This document shows positions 46,084 to 55,849 of a DNA stretch of 64,000 nucleotides, one piece after another (position 1 is the first letter of the stretch; the number at the start of each line of letters is the position of its first letter). The DNA comes from CAWINY01 sp963837635 (lineage in GTDB: Bacteria; Acidobacteriota; Terriglobia; Terriglobales; Acidobacteriaceae): contig CAWINY010000003.1 in assembly GCA_963837635.1 (NCBI GenBank), positions 248,001 to 312,000 of the forward strand, written 5' to 3'. A program made the position numbers and the translations under genes. Below the pieces are notes generated by a model that was not told where the DNA came from, searched no databases, and saw only the letters and a program-made list of their open reading frames with translations.

Positions 46084-46332
46084 GCGCCGCTTTTGCGTGG
46101 CGGGGTGGAGAGGCCCGGTGTCCCGGCACCATTCCGGCTCGAAAATGTTTCGAGGACAGGTTGAACGTACGGCCCAGCGAGGCTGAGCTTGACCATCGTG
46201 CCGTTGCGGAATGAGAAGAGAGTGTTCGAACGAGAATCCCTCGCTCGATCAGGTGACGAGCTAAAGGGGTACACGGCAACATCCGACGTATGTTTAAGCC
46301 CGAAGGCCGCGTCAGTGCCGTGACGTTCTCTC

Positions 46333-47853
<1,521 letters not shown>

Positions 47854-48088
47854 AACCTGATGCGTCACCCGACAGGGTCTGGTGACTGGTCGTCTCCGCT
47901 CGAAGACGGGACGACCCATTCTTGTGAGATCGCTCGAACTTGAACCCAAGTCCGCTCGATTCACGACTGGCACGTTCAACCTGTTGTCAAAGATCGAAGC
48001 GCGTTCCCGCCTAAGCGGCGCGTCCGATCCGGTCGATCTTTCCCGCGTAAACGCGGTTCCAACCGACCGTCCTCGAAAACCCTCCAAC

Positions 48089-48150
48089 ACTATCGCGACT
48101 CGCGGCTGCTTGTCAACCCTGAAATCACATCGGTAAACTTTTTGTTTACC
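48089..48150 (-). promoter_or_regulatory. rRNA operon promoter with upstream palindrome
   Basis: TTGACA (48116-48111), a 16-bp spacer and GATAGT (48094-48089) on the minus strand give a start near 48082 and a leader of about 230 nt to 16S. Just upstream lies a perfect palindrome GGTAAAC-TTTTT-GTTTACC (48132-48150) in an A/T tract, in the position of an UP element or an operator. Confidence 0.6.
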
Positions 48151-48676
48151 GCGATCAGGGGAGCGCGATTTGGCTGCAACGCCAGCCCACTGGGCGGCGG
48201 AGCGCGCGATAGAGTTTCCCGCGGCGCTTTTCGGCAACAGCTCGCCGCAGGAGAATTCAAACTGGTTAAAGATCTCTGGGAGGCCTTCCGGCCCTTCGAG
48301 CACGTTTGGCCCGAATGCTGACCGCCGATTGCGGTCGTTTTGGCGTGGTAATCGTCTTATATGCCGGTGATCGCTGAAGGATTCAACCCTCGTCTTGCTG
48401 CCGGCCAACCAACGCTGTCCTTGTCGCCTTCATTGTTATAACAGCCGGGGTGCCCATCCGCAACCCCGCGGCACACATTTTTTCATCTTTTTTTAACCGA
48501 CGGTTTCGTGGCCGTTTTGCCGGCCCCCACCATGGGCGTAGGTCATCCCATTGGAGGACACCGATATCGTAAGACGATAGATCGTCAAACGATACAAGAA
48601 AGGCTTAGCCGAAATTGGCGCCTGCGTGCCCGAAGAAGCGCCGTCCGTTCCGCTCCGCCCACGCTTTTGCGAAACT
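48151..48676. other. Intergenic stretch with an orphan operator-like palindrome
   Basis: No gene recognised. TATCGTAAGACGATA (48565-48579) is a perfect 15-bp palindrome with a 3-base centre, directly followed by the related ATCGTCAAACGAT (48581-48593). It looks like an operator but stands near no gene start. Confidence 0.45.
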
Positions 48677-48778
48677 GCTTACCGCGGATTCGACGGCTTG
48701 AAAGCAGATCACACGGATTCCCTTCTTAAATAGCAATCCGCGAAAATCCGCCTTCATCCATGAAACTCCGCGGTAAGC
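48677..48778. repeat. Family A palindrome
   Basis: GCTTACCGCGGATTCGACGG (48677) is matched by CTCCGCGGTAAGC (48766-48778) with AATCCGCGAAAATCCGCC between. It ends six bases before the stop of the Nramp-like gene. Confidence 0.8.
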
Positions 48779-48783
48779 ATGGC

Positions 48784-50106
48784 TCAACCGCGCATGCCCC
48801 ACCAGGCCCACACTGCCCCGGCGGCAAGCAGCCCGCCGGTGGCCGCCCCGATCCAGAAGTTCTGGCCCCAGGTGTTGGTGGTCCCGCGCATCCCGGGCCG
48901 GCACATCACCCGCCGGTCGTTGCTCAGCACCAGCAGGAACAGCAGGATCGGCACAGTGAGCGCGCCCGCGAGAATCATCGACCAGTACAGCGCCTTGACC
49001 GGATTGATGGGAATGAAATTCAGCGCGACCGCCAGGAACAGGGCCGCCGAAATCAGCATGTAGAAGCGTTTGGCCTCCCAGGGATGCTCGCTCAGCCCCG
49101 CTTTCCAGCCCATGGATTCCGCGATGCTGTAACACATGGACGCTACCAACACCGGCAACGCCACCAGGCCCGAGCCAATGATGCCAAAGGCAAACAGGAT
49201 CTCGCCCAGTCTGCCTGCGGCCGGGCGCAGCGCCTCCGCGGCTTGCCGGGTTGTCATATCCGCGGGCTGGGCCAGGTGCAGCACCGTCCCGGATGCCACG
49301 ATGATCGAGAAGCAAAGCACCGTGGTGACCAAGGTCCCCATGTGCGGTTCGGCGCCATGCGGCTCTCTTTCCCCAAGCATGGCGTGTTCCCGCCGGGAGC
49401 TGGTCTGCCAAACCAAGATGTAAGGCGTCAGCAACGAGCCGAACAGAGCCACGACGGCGCCCGCATAGTCTGAGGTGGGAACCACGTGCGGCCACACGGT
49501 GCGCAGAAATACTTCCTTGGCCGGCGGGTGGCTCATGATCGCGGCCGCTACATAGATAAACAAAATCGATGCCAACCCCAGCAACACCCGGGTCACTTTG
49601 CGGTAGTCGTGATAGATCAGGATGTACCAGACGGTAAAGGCGACCAGGGCCACGAAGAACGTGCGCTGCTGCATCAGCAGGATGGAGAAGGCATCGCTCA
49701 CCGCCATCAGGTCGGCGACGATCATAGCCATGTTGATCAGCACAATGAGCAGCGCGCAGGTCAGCGCCCAGCGCCGGCCGTAGTTTTCGCGCAGCAGGTC
49801 CACCAGGCCGCGCTGGGTCTGATACCCCACCCGGCCCGAGACGGCAAAGATGGCGACCAGGCAGGGGATGCACAGCACCACCAGCCAGAGCAGGTTGTAG
49901 TGATAGGCCGCGCCGATTACCGTGGCGGTCACGACCAGCGAGGGATCCACATCGGCGGCGCCGGTGACGATCGCCGGACCCAAACGGCGCAACGTCTCCT
50001 GCCAACCCGAAGCGGAGGAGGACGCTGCGGGATTCCCCGCGCGCGGAAAGCGCAGCACCTTGCCCCGGTCTTCGGCAGTCCCCCTACGGGATCTTGGGAA
50101 GTTCAC
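48784..50106 (-). CDS. Nramp-family metal transporter lacking canonical DPGN and MPH
   Basis: 440 aa with about 11 membrane helices in the LeuT-like Nramp fold. The first half contains GAADVDPSLVVTATVIGAAY where Mn2+/Fe2+ transporters have GPGxxxADPGNxAT; the Asn that binds metal is absent. Helix 6 reads ALFGSLLTPYILVWQTSSRR instead of the usual ALGMPHNLYLHS, so the metal-binding Met is absent too. Later SVAES- and NPVKALYW-type segments fit the family. It may transport Mg2+ (as described for NRMT-type Nramp relatives) or another substrate. The GTG start at 50106 overlaps the end of an upstream frameshifted membrane gene, indicating an operon. Confidence 0.75.
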   Translation of the reverse strand: MNFPRSRRGTAEDRGKVLRFPRAGNPAASSSASGWQETLRRLGPAIVTGAADVDPSLVVTATVIGAAYHYNLLWLVVLCIPCLVAIFAVSGRVGYQTQRGLVDLLRENYGRRWALTCALLIVLINMAMIVADLMAVSDAFSILLMQQRTFFVALVAFTVWYILIYHDYRKVTRVLLGLASILFIYVAAAIMSHPPAKEVFLRTVWPHVVPTSDYAGAVVALFGSLLTPYILVWQTSSRREHAMLGEREPHGAEPHMGTLVTTVLCFSIIVASGTVLHLAQPADMTTRQAAEALRPAAGRLGEILFAFGIIGSGLVALPVLVASMCYSIAESMGWKAGLSEHPWEAKRFYMLISAALFLAVALNFIPINPVKALYWSMILAGALTVPILLFLLVLSNDRRVMCRPGMRGTTNTWGQNFWIGAATGGLLAAGAVWAWWGMRG

Positions 50107-50450
50107 GATTCAGGTCCCGCTCGATCTTGCGTTCGTGCCACAGCCGCAGCGGCCGCACGTAAGTGATGATGCCAAAGGCGGCGATCGCCGCCAGCAGCAA
50201 CCCGGTGCCGATCCCGAGGAAGACTTGCGAGGCGGCGGTTCTGCGCCATGCGCACCATCACCTCCGCGTTGCGTGGGGTTAGCAGCAAGGCCAGAGCCAA
50301 TGCCAGCAGGCCCACTCCGGCCAGCAGCCCGGTAATGTTCTTCGCCCAGCGTCCCCGGGAGTGATAGGCGGCGAGCAATTCGAACCCGTACAGCGTCAGC
50401 CCAGCAACCACCAGGAAATTCGCGGCCACCGAAAACGTAAGCTCGTGCAT
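50084..50450 (-). pseudogene. Small membrane protein gene with apparent frameshift
   Basis: From the ATG at 50450 the chain reads MHELTFSVAANFLVVAGLTL, a second hydrophobic helix (NITGLLAGVGLLALALALLL) and TPRNAEVMVRMAQ; the same frame then becomes Arg/His-rich. One base shifted, the sequence reads SQVFLGIGTGLLLAAIAAFG, IITYVRPLRLWHERKIERDL and ends NRELPKIP-stop at 50084. The natural protein was thus a three-helix membrane protein of about 120 aa; the shift lies near 50231-50245 in a GGCGGCGG tract. A sequencing error is possible. It overlaps the start of the Nramp-like gene. Confidence 0.6.
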
Positions 50451-50592
50451 GGCCTTCTTCCACAGCGGCGCTGTTGACTAGGACGCGCGATTCCAACAGC
50501 AGGTTGGAATTCCGAGTTCGTAGATCTAACCTGCTGCTAGATTCTTGAGCGGCGCCGGCTCTGCATCTGTCCCTGCGACGGAGCCACCGCGC

Positions 50593-50604
50593 TAGAATTC
50601 TGTT
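50593..50604 (+). promoter_or_regulatory. -10 box of the DUF2905 gene
   Basis: TAGAAT (50593-50598) stands six bases before the GTG start, the same spacing as in ribA and the ABC ATPase gene. Upstream, an inverted pair AGCAGGTT...AACCTGCT (50488-50537) lies where an operator could be. Confidence 0.4.
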
Positions 50605-50829
50605 GTGACCGAACTCGGCAAGCTGCTGATCTTTCTGGGCGCGCTGCTCGTCATCGGCGGGGTGGTCCTGGTCTTCGCCGGGAGTTGGCACCTGCCGATT
50701 GGGCGCCTTCCCGGGGATATCGTCTACCGGGGCAAGCACACGGTTTTTTACTTCCCTCTGGCCACCTCAATCCTGCTGAGCGTGGCGCTCACGATTCTGT
50801 TCTACGTGATCGGGCGATTCCGCCGCTAG
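50605..50829 (+). CDS. DUF2905 membrane protein
   Basis: A 74-aa protein with two helices, LLIFLGALLVIGGVVLVFAG and FPLATSILLSVALTILFYVI, joined by LGRLPGDIVYRG-like GRLPGDIVYRGKHTVFYF, the DUF2905 signature. Function unknown; probably an inner-membrane protein. The GTG start directly follows a -10 box, so the mRNA may lack a leader. Confidence 0.8.
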   Translation: MTELGKLLIFLGALLVIGGVVLVFAGSWHLPIGRLPGDIVYRGKHTVFYFPLATSILLSVALTILFYVIGRFRR

Positions 50830-50892
50830 CGTGCGGAGCGCATCCAAGGTCCTATCGTAGCGCCGCGTCATGTACTCACAATGGAGCCATCC

Positions 50893-51495
50893 ATGAACTT
50901 CACCCGCCTGCTGTTCCTTGCCGCGGCCTTGGCCGCAACCGCTCTTTGGGCGCAACCTACCGATCAGAAGCCGACCGGAGGCCGTCCTCATGTTGGCACC
51001 ATGACCCGTCCCATGGCCGAGATGCAGAAGTTTGCCTTTGCCTTGGGCAAGTGGCAAGTCGAAGAGAAGATGGAACCCAGCGAATACGCGCCCAAGGGCG
51101 GCACCGGCACGGGCACCGCGGAGTTTCATTTTGTCGCGGGCGGCCGCGCCCTGGTGCAAAACTACCACTCGAAGAACCCGATGGGCGGGATACAAGGCCA
51201 CGCCGTTACCTGGTATGACGCGAAAGCCAGCTTTTATCGCACGCTCTGGTGCGACAACGTTTCTCCCGCTCCGTGCGACGACTCCGGCAGCAGCCACTGG
51301 GAAGGTGATTCGCTGCTGCTTTCCATGCAGGCAAACGTGAACGGCAAGCAGACCAACATGACCGCTACCCTGGCAAACATTAAGCCGGACTCGTTCACCT
51401 ATTCGGAGCAATTGGACGGCAAGCCCGTGATGACCATCCAATACACGCGCATCGCCGGCCACCACGAGGCTACCAAGCCAAATCCCAAGATGTGA
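50893..51495 (+). CDS. Secreted DUF1579-like protein
   Basis: A Sec signal peptide (MNFTRLLFLAAALAATALWA) is followed by a compact beta-rich domain. ALGKWQVEEKMEPSEY near the N-terminus, WYDAKASFYRTLWCDN in the middle and TATLANIKPDSFTYSEQLDG follow the pattern of DUF1579 lipocalin-like proteins (F-x-GxWxxEE... ), which have a calycin-like barrel. The start is the ATG at 50893; the frame is open to 50881. Two cysteines (CDN, CDD) may form a disulfide. Role unknown; a periplasmic or secreted small-molecule binder is inferred. Confidence 0.65.
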   Translation: MNFTRLLFLAAALAATALWAQPTDQKPTGGRPHVGTMTRPMAEMQKFAFALGKWQVEEKMEPSEYAPKGGTGTGTAEFHFVAGGRALVQNYHSKNPMGGIQGHAVTWYDAKASFYRTLWCDNVSPAPCDDSGSSHWEGDSLLLSMQANVNGKQTNMTATLANIKPDSFTYSEQLDGKPVMTIQYTRIAGHHEATKPNPKM

Positions 51496-51609
51496 TCGTC
51501 CGGGGTGGCATGAGAAACTCAGGATGACCATTTTCTTGCAACACGCTCAGCCGATGAGGTCAGTGGTTGTTGATTCACCCCTCGGGGGGCGTCAGAGGAG
51601 GAGGACACG

Positions 51610-52077
51610 GTGAGCTTCGAAATTGCAGGACGAGCGCTGCTGAGCGCATCCGTCTTGGCGTCATCATTGGTGATGGCTCTCGCGCAGACGGCGGAGCCCG
51701 GTGGCAAGGGCAAGGCTGCGGAGCAGCCCTTTGTCGTCGAGTACTATTACAAGACCAAGTGGGGCCACGCCGAGGAGTTCATCACCCTGTTCCGCAAGAA
51801 CCATCTGCCGCTGCTCAAAAAAGAGATCGAGCTGGGACGGCTGCGGTCGGTGTCGATCACCGTGCCCCGCTATCACACCACCGAAGACGGGCGCTGGGAT
51901 TACCGGGTCACCATCGTGTTCCCCAGCGCCGCCGTGGCGGCGGACAGTTTCGACGAGGCGGCGCTGGCCCAACAACTATTCCCCGACCAGGAAACCTTTA
52001 AGCGCGAGGAACAGCGCCGATTCGAGATTCTCGAGGCGCACTGGGATTTGCCGGTGAAGAGCCTTCCCACGGAGTGA
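51610..52077 (+). CDS. Secreted protein with possible ferredoxin-like fold
   Basis: The 155-aa product begins with a hydrophobic segment (ALLSASVLASSLVMALAQ) consistent with a signal peptide. The rest reads FVVEYYYKTKWGHAEEFITL, LGRLRSVSITVPRYHTTEDG, RWDYRVTIVFPSAAVAAD: a strand-helix-strand layout of dimeric alpha-beta barrel proteins. No catalytic residues are recognised. The GTG start follows GGAGGAGGA eight bases before it. Upstream lies the DUF1579-like gene on the same strand, 115 bases away. Confidence 0.6.
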   Translation: MSFEIAGRALLSASVLASSLVMALAQTAEPGGKGKAAEQPFVVEYYYKTKWGHAEEFITLFRKNHLPLLKKEIELGRLRSVSITVPRYHTTEDGRWDYRVTIVFPSAAVAADSFDEAALAQQLFPDQETFKREEQRRFEILEAHWDLPVKSLPTE

Positions 52078-52419
52078 TGCCTACAGCAGGTTTCAACATT
52101 GTCATCCTGAGAGGTTGTGACTTTTTTGATTTTTCGCGCTTTTAGAGCACCTAAGCCGTTTGTTTTCAGCATTGGTTTTTGCCGAAAATCAATAAAGTCA
52201 CACGCTCTGAGCGAGGACCGCGCCCGGCGTGTCAGGCCTGATTTTGGCCTGACACATGCGCGGTCCGAGCGAAGGAACTGCTTTTAGAGCATGTTTTCGT
52301 ACCCCGCTCTAAATCGATCCTTGGTTTTCGGCTACACGGAATCTGCCTGTGTGGAGTCGCAGCCGCCCGCTGACGGCGTCCACGCTTAGCTCTCAGCGGC
52401 TGAGGCATGGCCTTGGCTG
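52078..52419. other. Gap with a long GC-rich palindrome
   Basis: A nested palindrome at 52215-52266: outer arms GGACCGCGC / GCGCGGTCC and inner arms GTGTCAGGCC / GGCCTGACAC. Direct repeats TTTTAGAGCA at 52136 and 52282 flank it. No gene recognised. Confidence 0.55.
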
Positions 52420-52560
52420 CGGCTCGCTCCTGGCAAGTTCATGATGGGCTGTTGGTCGGGAGACACCGACTGTGACACCGACGAGGCCCCGGCGCACGAG
52501 GTAACCATCCCCAAGGGCTTCTGGATGGCGCAAACCTTGGTTACGCAGTCCGCTCCAGCC
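52420..52560 (+). pseudogene. Remnant of a formylglycine-generating-enzyme-like protein
   Basis: In one plus frame the DNA encodes PGKFMMGCWSGDTDCDTDEA then PAHEVTIPKGFWMAQTLVTQ, the N-terminal block of FGE-sulfatase (SUMF1-like) domains, usually followed by about 180 more residues. After 52560 the similarity ends. No intact start or C-terminus is present, so this is a leftover of a deleted gene. Confidence 0.75.
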
Positions 52561-52655
52561 GTGATCGCCGGCGGCCCCGGTTCGGCCCTGCCGTTCCCCA
52601 GAGCCGTTTGTGCATCTATTCACAATGGTCCTGGTGAACGAAGAGGAGATACTGA

Positions 52656-53453
52656 GTGTCAACTACGTCGGCAAGAAAACACGCAAGCGGTGGTCCGGCC
52701 GCGGCTGAGCCTTCGATTCCTGAGCCCTCGTTCGCGGAGTACGCGCGCACCCTCGTATACCTGGGCCGCATCGGGAGTATCTCCACCCTGTCCCGCAAAC
52801 AGCCGGGATTTCCGTTCGGCTCAGTCATGCCCTACGGGCTGGACGAGCGAGGACGCCCCATTTTTCTCATTAGCACGATGGCCATGCACACCCAGAATCT
52901 GCGCGCCGACCCACGCGCCAGCCTGCTGGTAACCCAGCCGGGTGCCAGCGGCGATCCCCTGGGCGCTTCGCGGGTCACGTTGCTGGGAAATGTTGCAACC
53001 CTACCTGAACCCGAAGTGGCAGAAGCTCGTAAGCTCTATCTGGCCCGCTACGAAAACAGCAAAGACTGGGTGGACTATGAAGATTTCTCCTTTTATCGCA
53101 TGGACGTGGTGGACGTCTACTACGTGGGCGGTTTCGGGGTGATGGGCTGGATCTCCGGAGCCGAGTATCAGAGCGCGCGCCCAGACCCGCTGGCCGATAG
53201 CGCAGGCGGGATCATGCAGCACATGAATGCCGATCACGGAGAGGCCCTGATCCTGTTGGCGCAGGTTTTTGCCGGCATCGAGGCGCGGGAAGCAACCATG
53301 ATGTCGGTCGACCGGCTCGGCTTTAACGTGCGCTTGAAGACCCAAGATGGCGTGCGTGGCGCCCGTATCGGATTCGTGCGGGAAGTGAGTAGTCCGGAGG
53401 AAACGAGAAGCGTTCTGGTGGAGATGGTACAGCAGGCGCGCCACCGGCCCTAA
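52656..53453 (+). CDS. HugZ-like heme/flavin-binding protein (PNPOx fold plus DUF2470)
   Basis: The first part has the split-barrel flavin-binding pattern YLGRIGSISTLSRKQPGFPF GSVMPY.., NLRADPRASLLVTQ and SRVTLLGNVATLPE. The C-terminal 90 residues are the DUF2470 domain, with IMQHMNADHGEALILLAQ, whose His residues bind heme in HugZ. HugZ-type proteins degrade or bind heme. The GTG at 52656 has GAGGAGAT before it. A non-conserved N-terminus of about 25 residues precedes the fold. Length 265 aa fits the family. Confidence 0.8.
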   Translation: MSTTSARKHASGGPAAAEPSIPEPSFAEYARTLVYLGRIGSISTLSRKQPGFPFGSVMPYGLDERGRPIFLISTMAMHTQNLRADPRASLLVTQPGASGDPLGASRVTLLGNVATLPEPEVAEARKLYLARYENSKDWVDYEDFSFYRMDVVDVYYVGGFGVMGWISGAEYQSARPDPLADSAGGIMQHMNADHGEALILLAQVFAGIEAREATMMSVDRLGFNVRLKTQDGVRGARIGFVREVSSPEETRSVLVEMVQQARHRP

Positions 53454-53579
53454 ACAAACCGCAGCTATCACTGAGCATCCCCAAATACCAATCGCGTCTT
53501 CGCCCGGGAAAAATCGATCCGAAGAAGCGCTCCGGCGTTGCCCGCGGAGCGCACGGGAACTCAGGACTTGTCTGTCGAC

Positions 53580-54209
53580 TCAACTTCCAACCGGAGGACG
53601 CCATACCTGGCCGAGGGCAAAGGCAACGATGGTGTTACCGCGCTTACCCGCAGCATCTTCCGCACGCGCGAGCAGCTCTGCTTCGAGATCGTCGGTGTCC
53701 GCCTGGAGTTCGCACGCGGCGATCTGTTCCGCGGTTGCACCGTGATAGCAAAGCTCGCAAATGCCGAGGCCGCCCTCGGAGCGTATCGGTGGTCCGAATA
53801 CTCGGCACGTCATCGGACGCGCTGCGTACAGATCGCATCTGCCAGTCTCAGGATCAAGCACCGGGCAAGGTTCGTCATTGGCGTAATCTTCGAAATCCTC
53901 GCCACTTTCAGCGAGTATTCCTGTGGACGCGTCCCCGGGAAAACCAGCACGTAGACGGCGGACTGCATCACGCGCGCGCCGGCGCACCCGCTCCGCCCGC
54001 TCGGGATCCTGCTGCTCCAGTTCTGCCAGACCTGCTTGTAACCTTATGGCGTCCAATTGGGTGATAGCGAACACCCCAAGGCAGCACTGCGTACAGCCAG
54101 GACGACATGCCAGCCACGCTCCGCTCCTGCGGACGGAGTCCGCAAGTGCAGCATCCACAATCTGCACCAGCTCACGATCACCGGACCGGATTGACTTCAA
54201 GCTGCACAT
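53580..54209 (-). CDS. YkgJ-type cysteine-cluster protein
   Basis: Contains the Zn/Fe-binding CRPGCTQCCLGVFAI (CxxxCxxCC) near residue 35, and later CPVLDPETGRCDLYAARPMT CRVFGPP.., the PCxxLD...C..Y..RP..CR pattern of YkgJ/UPF0153 proteins. The family is implicated in flagellar and Fe-S-related processes, exact function unknown. The frame is open to 54245; the ATG at 54209 (MCSLKSIRSGD) is a good candidate. 209 aa. A second, shorter family member lies at 62166. Confidence 0.75.
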   Translation of the reverse strand: MCSLKSIRSGDRELVQIVDAALADSVRRSGAWLACRPGCTQCCLGVFAITQLDAIRLQAGLAELEQQDPERAERVRRRARDAVRRLRAGFPGDASTGILAESGEDFEDYANDEPCPVLDPETGRCDLYAARPMTCRVFGPPIRSEGGLGICELCYHGATAEQIAACELQADTDDLEAELLARAEDAAGKRGNTIVAFALGQVWRPPVGS

Positions 54210-54580
54210 CCACAAATCGTACGCCGTGTGCTTCCAACCGGCCAATTGGCGGCACCGGCAGCACTGAAGTAAGGCGCACGATGGCGACCGGGCGTTATCC
54301 CGCCACGTTCATGTCCTCTGGCTGCTTGGCGATTTCCAGGAGCTTTGAAGATACGCACGCACTTCGGGCACAGGAACCCAGACTCGGTCATATGTCACAA
54401 AATCCGGGGCGGCCAGCATGATATTCTGTAGATAAGCGCCAATTGGAATGTACTTGGTAGCGTTAGGCGCAAACGCGCGGTTGGCCGGACTGTGCTCTCA
54501 GGGCAGAGAACTTTCCAAGAGCACTCGTGTTCTCTGAATCGCGGCAGCAAGGAACATATCACTCCAGGAAGGAAACGGGG
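54210..54580. other. Intergenic stretch, no gene recognised
   Basis: Holds the promoter of the first Rieske-like gene; no clear -10/-35 pair, repeat or hairpin was identified. Confidence 0.35.
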
Positions 54581-55174
54581 ATGTCTAAGTTCAGCAAGGA
54601 AAGGCGAGAGGTGCTTAAGTCCACCTGTATGCTGGTGGGAGGGGCGGCACTGTATACGATTGGTGGAAGTTTGAATGCCTTTGCGGCGGGTGGGCATTTC
54701 CAGGCACCGCAACCGCTGGGGGCTCCGGAAAGACACGATTCTTTTGTGTATGTCGATGGCTCGAAGAAGGGCCAGGACGTGATGACGGCCGACCTCGCGC
54801 TGGATGCGCCTCCGATCACGGTGCAAGCGAAAGACTCGGAAACCGGACAGGTTCGCGATAGCGAACATGCCCTGGTTCTGGTCTATCGCACCTCGCCGGA
54901 CAAGATTTCCGCCGACGTCAAGCCCAACACATGCAATGGCATCGTTGCTTACTCGGCGTTGTGTACCGGTCAGGGCTGCCACATTAAAGACTGGGATGCG
55001 AGCAAGAAGCTGTTCGTCGGCCCTTGCGAGAAATGCACCTTTGATCCTATGAAGGGGGGGGCGAACACGACTGGCAAGACACGCGATCTGCCGCAGATCC
55101 CGGTAGGCGACCACGCAGGCAAGCTGATCGTCAGCGATGGCATCGATGGGTGGATCGGCGTCAAAAGAACATAG
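54581..55174 (+). CDS. Exported Rieske-fold protein 1 with altered cluster ligands
   Basis: The 197-aa chain begins MSKFSKERREVLKSTCMLVG then GAALYTIGGSLNAFA, a twin-arginine-like signal (RREVLK), so it is likely exported folded with a cofactor. Order and spacing of YSALCTGQGCHIKDWD and GPCEKCTFDPMKGG, then LPQIPVGDH, match AioB/bc1-type Rieske proteins (CTHxGC ... CPCHxSxFD). But the two His ligands are replaced: CTH is CTG, and CPCH is GPCE, with an added Cys two residues later (CEKC). The ligand Cys is kept and four Cys remain. The cluster, if any, must differ from 2Cys-2His [2Fe-2S]. A terminator and a second copy follow. Confidence 0.75.
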   Translation: MSKFSKERREVLKSTCMLVGGAALYTIGGSLNAFAAGGHFQAPQPLGAPERHDSFVYVDGSKKGQDVMTADLALDAPPITVQAKDSETGQVRDSEHALVLVYRTSPDKISADVKPNTCNGIVAYSALCTGQGCHIKDWDASKKLFVGPCEKCTFDPMKGGANTTGKTRDLPQIPVGDHAGKLIVSDGIDGWIGVKRT

Positions 55175-55185
55175 TGCAGGGGGCA

Positions 55186-55213
55186 GGGCAGGAACGAGTT
55201 TCCTGCCCGTTTT
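55186..55213 (+). terminator. Terminator between the two Rieske-like genes
   Basis: GGGCAGGAA (55186-55194) pairs with TTCCTGCCC (55200-55208) around CGAGT, followed by GTTTT. Confidence 0.9.
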
Positions 55214-55240
55214 GTGGTTAGATCACAGAAGGAAACGGGG

Positions 55241-55837
55241 ATGTCGAAGTTCAGCGAGGAAAGACGGGAGATGCTGAAGTCCACCTGTCTGCTGGTTGGG
55301 GCGACGGCACTGTGTACGATTGGTGGAAGTTTGAATGCCTTTGCGGCGGGCGGCACGCTCCAGATAGAGCAGCCGCTGGGGGCCCCGGAAAGATACGATT
55401 CTTTTGTGTATTTTGATGGCTCGAAGAAGGGCCAGGACTTGATGACGGCCGACCTCGTGCTGGATGCGCCTCCGATCACGGTGCAAGCGAAAGACTCGAA
55501 AACTGGAAAGGTTCGCGATAGCGAGCATGCACTGGTTCTGGTCTATCGCACCTCCCCGGACAAGATTGGCGCCGACGTCAAGAAGGGCGACACCTGGCAT
55601 GGCATTATTGCTTACTCGGCGCTGTGCACCTATCAGGGCTGCCAAATCAAGGACTGGGATGCGGGCAATAAGCTGTTCGTCGGCCCTTGCGAGAAATGTA
55701 CCTTTGATCCTTTGAACGGGGGGACGAACACGACTGGCAAGACGCGCCATCTGCCGCAGGTCCCTGTAGGGGATCACGAAGGCAAACTGATTGTCAGCGA
55801 TGCGATCATGACGTGGATCGGCGTCAAGAGAAGATAG
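55241..55837 (+). CDS. Exported Rieske-fold protein 2 with altered cluster ligands
   Basis: A tandem paralogue of protein 1 (198 aa, more than 80% identical by eye, same ribosome-binding site GGAAACGGGG). It shares the RREMLK signal, the core LDAPPITVQAKDSKTGKVRD and the cluster region YSALCTYQGCQIKDWDAGNK and GPCEKCTFDPLNGG. Here CTH is CTY. Neither His ligand is present, so the loss predates or accompanies the duplication. The Cys pattern C-x4-C...C-x2-C is identical in both copies, arguing for selection. Its neighbour downstream is an unrelated acyltransferase. Confidence 0.75.
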   Translation: MSKFSEERREMLKSTCLLVGATALCTIGGSLNAFAAGGTLQIEQPLGAPERYDSFVYFDGSKKGQDLMTADLVLDAPPITVQAKDSKTGKVRDSEHALVLVYRTSPDKIGADVKKGDTWHGIIAYSALCTYQGCQIKDWDAGNKLFVGPCEKCTFDPLNGGTNTTGKTRHLPQVPVGDHEGKLIVSDAIMTWIGVKRR

Positions 55838-55849
55838 TGTAGGGGCGAG

